Made by a program: the position numbers and the translations under genes. This document shows, piece by piece, positions 11,938 through 20,110 of a DNA stretch of 64,000 nucleotides; the stretch's first letter is position 1, and each line of letters opens with the position of its first letter. The DNA lies in NCBI GenBank assembly GCA_965199765.1, contig CBDATC010000002.1, forward strand, positions 992,001 through 1,056,000. Direction: 5' to 3'. The notes below the pieces were generated by a model that was given only the letters and a program-made list of their open reading frames with translations, ran no database searches and had not been told where the DNA came from. Source of the DNA: JAPOXR01 sp965199765 (GTDB taxonomy: Bacteria; Pseudomonadota; Alphaproteobacteria; Rhodobacterales; Rhodobacteraceae).

Positions 11938-13602
11938 CTACTCCACGGATGCTCCCGTATCGCGCCACTGATTGACAATCGGGTAGCGGCGGTCCAGCCA
12001 AAGAGCCCTTTTCGTCAGTTTGACACCTGGCGCCGATTGAAACCGCTTATATTCAGAAGCATAAATCATCTGTTCAACCCGCTTGACGGTTTTGAGATCA
12101 AAACCGGCTGCAACCGCCTGAGCAACGGACTGATCGCGGTCGATCAAAATTTCAAGAATCTGGTCAAGGGTTTCATAGGGGGGCAGGCTGTCAGTATCTC
12201 GTTGATCTGGACGCAGTTCGGCCGAAGGGGGTTTTGTCAATATGCTTTCGGGAATACAGTTGCCCTTAGGCCCCTTCATCCATGGCCGATGGTTGTGATT
12301 GCGCCAGCGGCACGATTCGAAAACGCGGATTTTGTAGAGGTCTTTGATCGGATTGTAACCACCTGCCATATCTCCGTAAATCGTAGCGTAACCGACGGCC
12401 GCTTCAGATTTGTTTCCGGTGGTCAGGAGCATTGCGCCGAATTTATTGGACAATGCCATTAGAAGGAGACCACGCAAACGAGACTGAATGTTTTCTTCAG
12501 TCAAGTCAGGGGAGGTTCCCGAAAACAACTCGGAAAGCGTCGATTTGATCTCTCTCTGCAGCCTTGCAATCTCAATCTGGTCAAGCCTGCAGCCGAGACC
12601 AGCTGCAACCTGCTTTGCATCGCTTAACGAAGCGAGCGACGTGAATTCTGAAGGGAGCATGACGCAGTGCAGGTTTTCAGGACCCAGCGCATCAGCCGCA
12701 ATGGTTGCGACCAGTGCGCTGTCAACGCCTCCAGACAAACCCACGAGCGCACGGGAAAATCCGCTCTTTTCCAGATAGTCCCTCACTGCCTCCACCATCG
12801 CCCGATAATCCTGTTCCCACTCTTCAGGAACGGGTGATTTTGCACCGCTCTCAACAATCCATCCCACATCGGTGTTTCGCAGGTTCACATAATCGACGAC
12901 TTGGTCGAACATTGGTAGTTGAATGGCAAGTTCGCCCCGACGATTCAAAGCAAACGAACCGCCGTCGAAGACCTGATCATCTTGTCCGCCGGTCATGTTC
13001 AGATAAATCAGCGGCAGATCCGTTTCGATGACGCGCGCAACCATATGGGAAACACGCTCGTCCAGTTTGCCCCTGTGGTATGGAGAGCCATTCGGCACCA
13101 GCAGGATGTCTGCCCCCGACTCGGCCAGTGTTTCTGAAACTTCGTCTGTCCATGCGTCCTCGCAGATGGGACTGCCGATCTTGAGCGGACCAACTCGGTA
13201 AGGGCCGCAGACCGGCCCGGGCACAAACTGCCGTTTTTCATCAAAGACCGCGGCATTCGGAAGGTGGTGTTTCAAAATGCGGGCGGTTACCTTGCCCTGC
13301 TGCAAGACAAAATACGCATTGTAGCACTTTCCGTCTTCTGTGCATGGGGCCCCAAACGCTAACGCTGGACCGTCTCTGCATGCTTCGGCGATCTCAGTGA
13401 TCCGAGCGGAACAAGCTTCGACAAATGCGTCTTTGAGCACCAGATCCTGGACTGGATAACCCGAGAGAAAGAGTTCAGGAAACGCGACCAGATCGCAGTC
13501 TCCCGCCTCCTTCCAATGTGTGACGATCCGGTTCGTATTTTTGCCGAGCGCACCGACAATTGGATTGTCCTGAACCAGCGCGACTTTAAATCGCTCAGGC
13601 AA
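11938..13602 (-). CDS. nadE: Glutamine-dependent NAD(+) synthetase
   Basis: The product is 554 residues if it starts at TTG 13602 (LPERFKVALVQDNPIVGAL). An upstream in-frame ATG at 13623 would add seven residues. TTG is preferred because GAGGT lies about five bases upstream and the family motif begins there. The N-terminal nitrilase domain has the Glu-Lys-Cys triad in FPELFLSGYP, LKHHLPNAAV and PICEDAWTD. The C-terminal synthetase P-loop is LSGGVDSALVATIAADALG. It converts deamido-NAD to NAD with glutamine as nitrogen donor. The start lies inside the last codons of the upstream gene at 13595-14041, so its translation may depend on that gene. Confidence 0.93.
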   Translation of the reverse strand: MPERFKVALVQDNPIVGALGKNTNRIVTHWKEAGDCDLVAFPELFLSGYPVQDLVLKDAFVEACSARITEIAEACRDGPALAFGAPCTEDGKCYNAYFVLQQGKVTARILKHHLPNAAVFDEKRQFVPGPVCGPYRVGPLKIGSPICEDAWTDEVSETLAESGADILLVPNGSPYHRGKLDERVSHMVARVIETDLPLIYLNMTGGQDDQVFDGGSFALNRRGELAIQLPMFDQVVDYVNLRNTDVGWIVESGAKSPVPEEWEQDYRAMVEAVRDYLEKSGFSRALVGLSGGVDSALVATIAADALGPENLHCVMLPSEFTSLASLSDAKQVAAGLGCRLDQIEIARLQREIKSTLSELFSGTSPDLTEENIQSRLRGLLLMALSNKFGAMLLTTGNKSEAAVGYATIYGDMAGGYNPIKDLYKIRVFESCRWRNHNHRPWMKGPKGNCIPESILTKPPSAELRPDQRDTDSLPPYETLDQILEILIDRDQSVAQAVAAGFDLKTVKRVEQMIYASEYKRFQSAPGVKLTKRALWLDRRYPIVNQWRDTGASVE

Positions 13603-14041
13603 GTCCGACCTCTTCCATTCCATCGTATGTCACATAGAAAGACCCGTCATCATTCATCTCGCAGAAGCGTTTTCTCTTGCTGTTTCTGAGGGAGCTCAGA
13701 TTGTCCGAGGAATTACTCAGAGCGGGTAGCCGGTACTTTTTGATCGTGCGGTCGATATCACCGGTCCTCAAGGAATTTCGACCCTTTTTCTGAAGCCAGG
13801 CCGCAACCACAAGGAAGCGTCTGACCTGGGTGCTTTCCTGTTGCTTCTTCAGCAATTCTGGCAAGCTTATCAATTCTGATTGACCGTCGCCTTGCTTTGA
13901 AGGCAGATCCTTGGCGCATTTTGCAATCTCCTGAACAGCTTGTCCAAGTCTGCTAGAAATGTAGTCCTCGGATCCTTCAAAGAAAATTTGAAAATCACCT
14001 GCCTTGATTTTCAGTACGGATTTTCCGGGATTACTGGTCAT
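13595..14041 (-). CDS. Uncharacterised 148-residue protein, copy A of a duplicated module
   Basis: I do not recognise this family. ATG 14041 has GAGGT six bases upstream. The N-terminus VLKIKAGDFQIFFEGSEDYI looks like a small beta-rich domain. The middle has RRFLVVAAWLQKKGR, and the end, DDGSFYVTYDGMEEVGLA, is winged-helix-like. A clearly homologous protein is encoded at 19410-19847, about 60 percent identical by eye, with the same final EEVGLA. The gene overlaps the nadE start, so nadE may be read through from it. Preservation of both copies suggests selection. A DNA-binding or sensory role is only a guess. Confidence 0.7.
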   Translation of the reverse strand: MTSNPGKSVLKIKAGDFQIFFEGSEDYISSRLGQAVQEIAKCAKDLPSKQGDGQSELISLPELLKKQQESTQVRRFLVVAAWLQKKGRNSLRTGDIDRTIKKYRLPALSNSSDNLSSLRNSKRKRFCEMNDDGSFYVTYDGMEEVGLA

Positions 14042-14118
14042 CACTGCACCTCGTTCACTGTTGGATTTTCTTGTTGCTTCAAGATCAACTTTTGATTGTG
14101 TTTGCTCAGAAACACTTT

Positions 14119-14274
14119 CTAGCCTGAATCACTCAGTCCCGCTATTGAAACCAGCATGGCGGTTACGAACTGATATTTTCCTTCGGTTGCCGATTGTATT
14201 CGCTGGAATCTTTGAAATTTGCAATTCAAAATATTGAATTGTTGCACTTCAATCTGTGAATCTGCACAACTATT
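14119..14274 (-). CDS. Small upstream frame of module copy A, no clear start codon
   Basis: The minus-strand frame of 51 codons plus TAG (14119-14121) reads NSCADSQIEVQQFNILNCKF through QSATEGKYQFVTAMLVSIAG. It aligns without gaps to the small frame at 19925-20110, including the stop codon. Many differences between the copies are synonymous third-base changes (for example AGT/AGC, GCA/GCG, ACC/ACT), which suggests coding constraint. No ATG, GTG or TTG is present upstream before an in-frame TGA. Copy A may therefore be truncated at its start or use a rare initiation codon. The function is unknown; the tail is hydrophobic. Confidence 0.4.
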   Translation of the reverse strand, partial: NSCADSQIEVQQFNILNCKFQRFQRIQSATEGKYQFVTAMLVSIAGLSDSG

Positions 14275-14900
14275 CCTGACTTCGTCGGTTCGGCGTAATC
14301 GTCAGCTGAGAATCCACTTTTGGAGCATTGTTCTTTCTGTCTTTCCGCTTGGACCGGGTTTTGAATCCAGTCTGTGGTGTCTAGCGATACCAATGTGTCA
14401 CTTTCGCTGGCGGCCCCTGTATTTGGAGTTCATGTTCATACCAATCAACAGGACGCCCGAACCTGTCGCGCAAGTCGATTCAGATCGTGGAATCATACCG
14501 TGTAGGTATCCAAATCAAGCAGTGCATTCTGCGTCATGTCGGAGTCGCACTCCGAGGACAATCTGGAACGGCTGCGCGAGGTCGCCGAATATCTGGTCGA
14601 AGAGCTCCGCGGGGAGCGCAAACCAGGATTGTTTCCTCCCGAGGGAGCTGGCGGAGCTTAACATTCATTACAGAAGGGGCCAGACCGCTCCGGTGTCGGA
14701 CATGGTCGATCTGGCGGCTTCGGTGGAGGAGCCGTGGGTTATCAACAGCCAAGCCGTCTATTCACGACACGGATGGACAGACGCGCTCTGGGGATGACAT
14801 GAATGCGGATATTTCAATGTCTTATACAGATTCCGATCCGGATACTCGTGACATGCATAGACACAGGTGCTCTCCGGTTGACTTTCATGTGTTGATCGGT
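14275..14900. other. Left part of the imported block, fragmentary coding traces
   Basis: This stretch separates module copy A from the integrase remnant. A 41-codon plus frame at 14538-14663 (start MSESHSEDNLERLREVAEYL) and a shifted frame ending at about 14799 (SDMVDLAASVEEPWVINSQA) look like pieces of one broken gene of foreign composition. I could not name it. Nothing else is recognisable. Confidence 0.35.
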
Positions 14901-14903
14901 GGG

Positions 14904-14931
14904 TTGACTTTGAAGCGCCGTGCGCCATAAT
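14904..14931 (+). promoter_or_regulatory. Sigma70-type promoter in front of the integrase remnant
   Basis: TTGACT (14904-14909) and CATAAT (14926-14931) are separated by 16 bases. The ATG of the integrase remnant is at 14938, about where transcription would start, which suggests a leaderless transcript. Confidence 0.5.
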
Positions 14932-14937
14932 CGTCGC

Positions 14938-15147
14938 ATGCAGAATAAGACCGCAAGACGCACCGCCAAGGTCAAGCTGACGCTGACCAAGCGCACCGTC
15001 GAGGCCCTCGATCCCGCCGACAAGCCCTGGATCGCATGGTGCGGGCAGTCGATTGTAAGCTGTCCGGCGGTGCGCTACAGGTTGCCGCGGACGGTTCAGC
15101 CACGGAACAGGATTGAGAGGCTGTTCCCCGGCGAATGTCCCGGGTGA
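14938..15147 (+). pseudogene. N-terminal remnant of a tyrosine-type phage/island integrase
   Basis: The first 35 codons read KVKLTLTKRTVEALDPADK followed by PWIAW. This matches the DUF4102-type N-terminal arm of island integrases (KLTKRTVEAL, DKPYIVWD). The family sequence is lost after about 15040 and no catalytic R-H-R-Y region is present. It marks the left end of the restriction-modification island and has its own promoter. It is clearly non-functional as a recombinase. Confidence 0.65.
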
Positions 15148-15181
15148 ACGGTGAAGCGACCATTGACTGGAAGGGCGATGC

Positions 15182-15343
15182 ATGGCGCGGGGACAACCGA
15201 GGAAGACGAAATCGGGTAACGGTGACTCTGTCGCTGCCCATGGCGCCACGACCGGCCACGAGGCCGAACTGTGGGCGATGGCCGATGCGCTGCGCGGTTC
15301 GATGGACGCCGCGGACTACAAGCATGGCGCGATGGGTGAATGA
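15182..15343 (+). pseudogene. hsdM: Truncated type I methyltransferase subunit, first 53 codons only
   Basis: ATG 15182 opens a 53-residue frame, MARGQPRKTKSGNGDS and so on, ending in [23 protein letters not shown]. This is the conserved start of HsdM ([29 protein letters not shown]). After YKH the sequence passes directly into hsdS, so about 450 codons of hsdM and the start of hsdS are missing. A single internal deletion with its junction near 15326 explains this. No methylation motif (NPPF) remains. Confidence 0.85.
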
Positions 15344-16389
15344 CTTGGCATTCCGTAACATCCAGTTCAGTGAAACTGGTATGCCGGTCATCAAGATTGC
15401 CGAGATCAAGGGCGGAATCTCCAGACAGACCAAGCTTACACAGCAGATCTTCGATGAAACTGTTCGCGTTCAACCCGGTGATCTTCTATTCTCCTGGTCC
15501 GGCCAACCGGAGACTTCCATCGATGCATTCTGGTGGCGAGGTCCGGAGAGTTGGCTCAATCAGCACGTCTTTCGGGTGACACCCATCGACGGCATCGATC
15601 CCATCTTTTTCTATTACTTGCTTCGATACTTGAAGCCCGACTTCGTCCAGATCGCACGAAACAAGCAGACAACCGGTTTGGGCCAAGTCACCAAACACGG
15701 CTTGAAGAGTATCAACGGAGCCTGTCCTCCCCTCCCCGAACAGCGCGCTATCGCGCACATCCTCGGCACGCTGGACGACAAGATCAAGTTGATCCGGCGC
15801 AAGATCGAGACGCTGGAGGCGATGGCACGGGCTATCTTCAAGGACTGGTTCGTCGATTTCGGCCCGGTGCGCGCCAAGATGGAAGGCCGCCCGCCTTACC
15901 TACCTTCCGACATGTGGGATATTTTCCCTGACCAACTTGTAGACTCTGAACTCGGCGAAATCCCCGATGGTTGGCAGGTGCGGAAATTAGGCAAGATTGC
16001 AACTGTCACTAAAGGCTTTTCTTACCGGCGCGCTGATTTAGGCCCGTCCAAAATAGCGCTAGTTACGTTGAAGTCTTTTTTATCGAGGAGGTGGTTATCA
16101 GTCCAAGGGATTGAAGCCGTTCAAGGGTAAGTACAAACCAGACCAGATGGTTTTACCTGGAGATGTCATCGTGGCGTGTACCGATGTAACTCAAGCAGGA
16201 GAAGTAATAGGTCGCTCTTCGCTCGTGGAAAAATCATCAAACCACAGTATTCTGGTAGCATCTCTTGATGTGCTGGTGATGCGACCGATATCTGCCCGAG
16301 TGGAGCGGCTGCCGGCACGGAAGCGGATGTCCGCTACCGGGGAACTCCGCCCGTGCGGTGCGGACAAGATGGTGGAGGCTGTGGCATGA
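15324..16389 (+). pseudogene. hsdS: Type I restriction-modification specificity subunit, truncated and frameshifted
   Basis: The frame from about 15324 encodes part of the first target-recognition domain, then the central conserved region PLPEQRAIAHILGTLDDKI with ETLEAMARAIFKDWFVDFGP, then WDIFPDQLVDSELGEIPDGW. At the run of six T (16076-16081) the frame breaks. Shifting by one base restores FYRGGGYQSKGLKPFKGKYK and PGDVIVACTDVTQAGEVIGR, the second recognition domain, which stops early near 16280 and runs into unrelated codons up to TGA 16387-16389. The gene lacks its start, has one surplus base and lacks the end of domain two. The stop overlaps the next start as ATGA. Confidence 0.88.
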
Positions 16390-17534
16390 CGCGCGTTCCG
16401 GTTCAACCCGAACTTCTCCGCTGGGCACGAGAGCGCGCCGGGGTCGCGCAGGAAGATCTGGTGGAGAAGTTTCAGAGTCTGCCGGAGTGGGAGAGCGGAG
16501 AGATTCGGCCCACCCTGAAGCAGTTGGAGGCCTTCGCTCGCGTCGTCCATGTGCCATTCGGTTATCTGTTGTTCCCGGAGCCCCCCGTCGAACGCCTCCC
16601 GATCGCCGATTTCCGCACTGTTGCGGACAAAGCAAAGGTCAAAGTGAGCCCCGATCTGATCGATACGCTCTACGCCATGCAGCGGAGACAGGCGTGGCTA
16701 CGGGAGCACCTCGCTGAGAGCGGGGTAGAGCCGTTGGACTTCGTGGCGAGCGCCAGTCTTGCAGACGACCCCGGTGCAGTGGGCCGAGAGATACGGCGTG
16801 TGCTTGGCCTGGACGAGGGCTGGGCGGCGGGGGTGCGCAGTTGGCAGGATGCCGTGAATGAGCTGCGCCGCATGATCGAGCATCTTGGCGTAATGGCGGT
16901 GATCAACGGCATTGTCGGCAACAATACGCACCGTCGGCTGAGCGTGGCGGAGTTTCGCGGGTTCGCGCTCACGGATCGTTATGCACCCCTGATTTTCGTG
17001 AACAGCGCGGATGCGAAATCCGCCCAGATGTTCACGCTGGCTCACGAACTGGCCCACATCTGGCTCGGCGAAGAGGGGCTTTCCGGTTTCGACAACCTGC
17101 TTCCTGGCGGTACGGACGTGGAAGATTGGTGCAACCAGGCCGCCGCTGAATTTCTCGTGCCATCGCGCGAAATGCGCGAGCGCTGGAATAGGGGCAGACG
17201 GGAAGTGCATCCCTTCGAGACACTTGGTCGGTCGTTCAAGGTGAGCCCGGTTGTCGCGGCCCGTCGAGCCATGGACCTCAAGCTCATTGAGCGCAACAGT
17301 TTCTTCGAATTCTACGAAAGCTACATCACGCGGGAGCACCGGGGTGGGGCGGCATCGTCCGGTGGCGATTTTTACAATAACCAGAACGTGCGTGTGGGCG
17401 AGCTTTTCGCAACCCATGTGATGCGGGCAGCAAAGGGAGGCGAGATAGGTTTCAGGGAAGCCTATGAGCTGACCGGCCTCCGGGGCGGAACGTTCCAGGA
17501 CTACGCCAATAAACTGGGCATCCTGCTTCCCTGA
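16386..17534 (+). CDS. XRE-type helix-turn-helix regulator fused to ImmA/IrrE zinc peptidase domain
   Basis: This is a 382-residue protein from ATG 16386, which overlaps the stop of the hsdS remnant. Residues about 5-60 form a helix-turn-helix region (LLRWARERAGVAQEDLVEKF, RPTLKQLEAFARVVHVPFGY). The peptidase domain carries LAHELAHIWLGEEGL with zinc ligands H220, E221 and H224. Proteins of this design occur in toxin-antitoxin, phage and defence loci, where the ImmA domain cleaves or senses a repressor. It is the only full-length gene of the island; every neighbour is broken. Its stop overlaps the start of the PIN gene (TGATG). Confidence 0.88.
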   Translation: MTRVPVQPELLRWARERAGVAQEDLVEKFQSLPEWESGEIRPTLKQLEAFARVVHVPFGYLLFPEPPVERLPIADFRTVADKAKVKVSPDLIDTLYAMQRRQAWLREHLAESGVEPLDFVASASLADDPGAVGREIRRVLGLDEGWAAGVRSWQDAVNELRRMIEHLGVMAVINGIVGNNTHRRLSVAEFRGFALTDRYAPLIFVNSADAKSAQMFTLAHELAHIWLGEEGLSGFDNLLPGGTDVEDWCNQAAAEFLVPSREMRERWNRGRREVHPFETLGRSFKVSPVVAARRAMDLKLIERNSFFEFYESYITREHRGGAASSGGDFYNNQNVRVGELFATHVMRAAKGGEIGFREAYELTGLRGGTFQDYANKLGILLP

Positions 17535-18061
17535 TGGCAAATCAGACAACATATCTCGTGGACTCCGACGTCCTCATTACCGCATAGAACCTGTACTACG
17601 CATTCGATCTATGCCCCGGATTCTGGAAGAGCTTGCTTCATTATCACCGAGAGGGTCGGGTTTTCAGCATTGACAGAGTACGAAACGAGTTGCTCATGGG
17701 CCGCAGTAACGAGGATCTGGTTCAGTGGGTGAAAAACGATGTCCCGGACGAATTCTTCCTGCCAGTCGACACCGATGAATTGATGCGCGTCTATGCGGAA
17801 ATCATGATGTGGGTTCAACGCCATCCAAACTTTTTCGATCATGCGAAAGCGAAGTTCGCGACGGGTGCGGACGGCTGGCTCGTAGCCTGCGCAAGTGTTT
17901 GGGGCGCGACCGTTGTGACGAACGAGCAGCCTGCCCCGGAGTCCCGAAGGGACGTGAAACTGCCGGATGTTTGCGACGAATTCGGAGTCCCTCGGCAGGA
18001 CACGTTCGTCATGCTTCGAGCACTGGGAGCGTGGTTCGATTGGAAGGGCGGAGTTGAATGA
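17534..18061 (+). pseudogene. DUF4411 PIN-like domain protein interrupted by one in-frame stop
   Basis: The 176-codon frame from ATG 17534 begins MANQTTYLVDSDVLITA, then an in-frame TAG (17585-17587) replaces the expected lysine codon, and then NLYYAFDLCPGFWKSLLHHH continues without further damage to TGA 18059-18061. Other motifs are RVNELLMGRSNEDL-like RVRNELLMGR, WLVACASVWGATVVTNEQ and KLPDVCDEFGV. The start DSDVLI carries the first acidic residues of a PIN nuclease fold. The gene is coupled to xre-immA by a TGATG overlap. One base change is enough to restore it, so inactivation is recent or suppressed. Confidence 0.8.
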
Positions 18062-18140
18062 GCCAAAGCATGAACCCCTATGAAATGCTCCGCAGCGAGC
18101 GAGATCGCTTCTTCTAAGGAACGGGTAGAGCCGCAGCCTG
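18058..18140 (+). other. Short linker frame between the PIN gene and hsdR remnant
   Basis: ATG 18058 overlaps the PIN-gene stop (ATGA) and opens a 19-codon frame, MSQSMNPYEMLRSERDRFF, that ends at TAA 18115-18117. It could be the start of a lost gene or a coupling minigene. No family is recognisable. Confidence 0.3.
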
Positions 18141-18806
18141 TTGGCCAAATTCACTGAAAGCGAGGTGGAAGAAGCCGCACTCGAGTGGCTTGAGAGTATT
18201 GGCTGGAGGGTCGTTCACGGTCCTGACATCGCTCCGTGGGTGCCCGGCGCCGAACGAGACGATTACAGCGCGGTGGTGCTGGAAAGGCGGCTCCGCGAGG
18301 CACTGGCACGGCTCAACCCAGACTTGCCCTCCGCCGCCCTCGATGATACGCTCCGTAAGCTGATCCGCCCTGAAGGTGCGACGCTGGAAGTCCGCAACCG
18401 CGTTTTCCACCGTCTGATCGTCGATGGCGCGATGACAGCGGCGCGATCCGGGGGACACAGGTCTGCGCGGTCGATTTCGACCACCCCGATAGCAACGACT
18501 GGCTTGCGGTCAAACAGTTCACGGTAGAGGTCGATGAAGATGCGCCGGCTCATGCAGACGAACGCGCGGGTCAACCGCGTCTTCCGGTACAAGCCGGGCG
18601 GCCTCGTCGTCGACTATTTGGGGTTGGCACATGAGCTCAAACGGGCTCTCGCCGCCTACACCGAGAGCGGCGGTAGGGAGAAGACTGCGCTGGATCAGGC
18701 GGAAGCGGTGGCAGTGATGCGGGAGAAGTACGAAGTCTGCTGCGGCATGTTCCACGGGTTCGATTACGCAAGATGGATCGACGGAACGCCGACGGCGCGG
18801 CTATGA
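18141..18806 (+). pseudogene. hsdR: Type I restriction endonuclease subunit, internally deleted and frameshifted
   Basis: Three pieces of HsdR are visible. The N-terminal piece reads AKFTESEVEEAALEWLESIG and EVRNRVFHRLIVDG. A piece in a second frame near 18455-18530 reads TQVCAVDFDHPDSNDWLAVK and QFTVE. From about 18546 a C-terminal piece reads LMQTNARVNRVFRYKPGGLV, VDYLGLAHELKRAL and EAVAVMREKYEVC, ending at TGA 18804-18806. The nuclease motif and all helicase motifs (roughly 500 codons) are missing, and so is the extreme C-terminus. Motor and cleavage functions are therefore lost. Confidence 0.88.
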
Positions 18807-18949
18807 GCGTAAGCGGATACGCCGCTTTCCGAGTTCCACATCTGCATAGGCCGCAACCGTTCTCCCTGTGTCGATACCGAGTGGATGGAGGACTTCCGCC
18901 CGCCCGGTATGCCGCCTGCGAGCCAGAGGGCAGCGTGGCGGGGCGCAAA

Positions 18950-19135
18950 GACGCGTTCCACTGGCAACCACGCCGCACCCACCTCGCCATTTCCTTCATG
19001 GCCTACGCCTGCCTGCAGCACCTCGAACACCGGATCAATCCACAGAAACACCCGCGGATGTCGCAGCAAGCCATCCGGACCATGCTGCAGGTCCGGCAGT
19101 CCTCGATACTCCTCGGACCCACCGGAAACATCTAA
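18950..19135 (+). pseudogene. C-terminal remnant of an IS1634/IS4-like transposase
   Basis: The plus frame ending at TAA 19133-19135 contains FHWQPRRTHLAISFMAYACL, QHLEHRINPQKHPRMS and IRTMLQVRQSSIL. This matches the end of IS1634-type DDE transposases (xVFHWxPxRIxAHIAISFMA, HLEYR, LxxVQxSIL). The DDE catalytic core is absent. It abuts the hsdR remnant and probably marks an insertion-sequence-mediated deletion end. Confidence 0.7.
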
Positions 19136-19409
19136 GCGCTGATGTCCAAACCGCGACCGGAAACCAAGGCAAATCCACCGAACGTTCGGATTGCCGATCC
19201 CCTCCGGTTTCGTCCAGCTTCAGTGTCGACAGCCTTTCACCTGTTCCCGATGCTCTTCTTAGTAGAAAAAATCCATCCGTCAGCTCGCGATCCAAATAAA
19301 TTCACCATCCAATATCATACATAGCATGTACATTACAATGAATTTATACGAACACACCAAATTCTTTTCAGCAATTTTGGGCGAAGCTAATAGCAGTGTC
19401 CCAAACACT
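19136..19409. other. Right margin of the imported block
   Basis: No gene is recognised. Composition turns from G+C-rich to A+T-rich near 19260-19380, as expected at the boundary between imported and resident DNA. Confidence 0.4.
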
Positions 19410-19847
19410 TCAGGCTAGGCCGACCTCCTCTAATCCTTTCTGTGTAACATAGAATGTGCCGTGACCACTCACCGCGCAGAAGCCTTTTTTCTTGTTGGAG
19501 CTCAAATTGTGAGAGGAATTTTTGATCGGCTCCAGATGGTGGTCCTCGATCGCTTGGTCGACTTCTTTGACTTTTACATCGTCCCGACCATTTTTCTGAA
19601 GCCAAGCGGCAACTACAAGGAAACGCCTGACCTGAGTTCTTTGCTTTTGCTTCTTCCAAAATTCTGGCAAGCTTATCATTTCAGGTAGAACATCACTTTG
19701 CTTTGATGGCAGATCCTTGGCATATTTTGCGATCTCTTGAACAATCAGCGCAAGTTTGCTGGAAATGAAGTCTTCGGATCCTTCGAAGAAAATTGAAATA
19801 TCGCCTGCCTTGATTTTCAGCACGGAATTTCTGGGTTCACCGGTCAT
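19410..19847 (-). CDS. Uncharacterised 145-residue protein, copy B of the duplicated module
   Basis: ATG 19847 is preceded by AGGAGGT with ideal spacing. The protein begins SVLKIKAGDISIFFEGSEDF and has TQVRRFLVVAAWLQKNGR, NSSHNLSSNKKKGFC and GTFYVTQKGLEEVGLA. It is a paralogue of the product of 13595-14041. The flanking upstream DNA is also related, so the whole segment of about 650-700 bases is a direct repeat around the decayed island. In this copy nothing is coded immediately downstream. The N-terminal EGSEDF pattern and C-terminal winged-helix-like end are all that can be said; no function is assigned. Confidence 0.72.
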   Translation of the reverse strand: MTGEPRNSVLKIKAGDISIFFEGSEDFISSKLALIVQEIAKYAKDLPSKQSDVLPEMISLPEFWKKQKQRTQVRRFLVVAAWLQKNGRDDVKVKEVDQAIEDHHLEPIKNSSHNLSSNKKKGFCAVSGHGTFYVTQKGLEEVGLA

Positions 19848-19924
19848 AACTGCACCTCCTGCACTGCTTGTATTTTTTACTGCCTCAATGCTGATTTCTG
19901 TTTGAGTCGGCTCTGAAACTCTTT

Positions 19925-20110
19925 CTAAGCTGAACCGCTCAGTGCCGCAATCGAAACCAACACGGCGGTTACGAACTGATATTTTCCTTCAGTTGCAGAT
20001 TGCATTTGCTGGATTTTTTGAAAGTAGCAATTCAAAATGCCGAACTTTTTCTCTTCAATCTGTGAATTCGCACAGCTATTAATTTGCAAAACAGGGGAAC
20101 CAGCGTTCAA
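19925..20110 (-). CDS. Small upstream frame of module copy B
   Basis: A 61-residue frame begins at TTG 20110 and ends with QSATEGKYQFVTAVLVSIAA followed by LSGSA and TAG. It shares the last 51 codons and the stop with the frame at 14119-14274, with synonymous differences between copies. It ends 77 bases before the 145-residue gene. The predicted protein has a polar helical part (SQIEEKKFG, FQKIQQMQ) and a short hydrophobic tail. The TTG start overlaps the start of the divergent MORN gene, which makes the exact start uncertain. Confidence 0.4.
   Translation of the reverse strand: MNAGSPVLQINSCANSQIEEKKFGILNCYFQKIQQMQSATEGKYQFVTAVLVSIAALSGSA

Noticed and set aside
14045..14290. Island attachment-site repeats next to the module copies
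   Set aside because: The similarity between the two flanks is diverged paralogous sequence including coding frames, not a short exact direct repeat; no att core could be identified.
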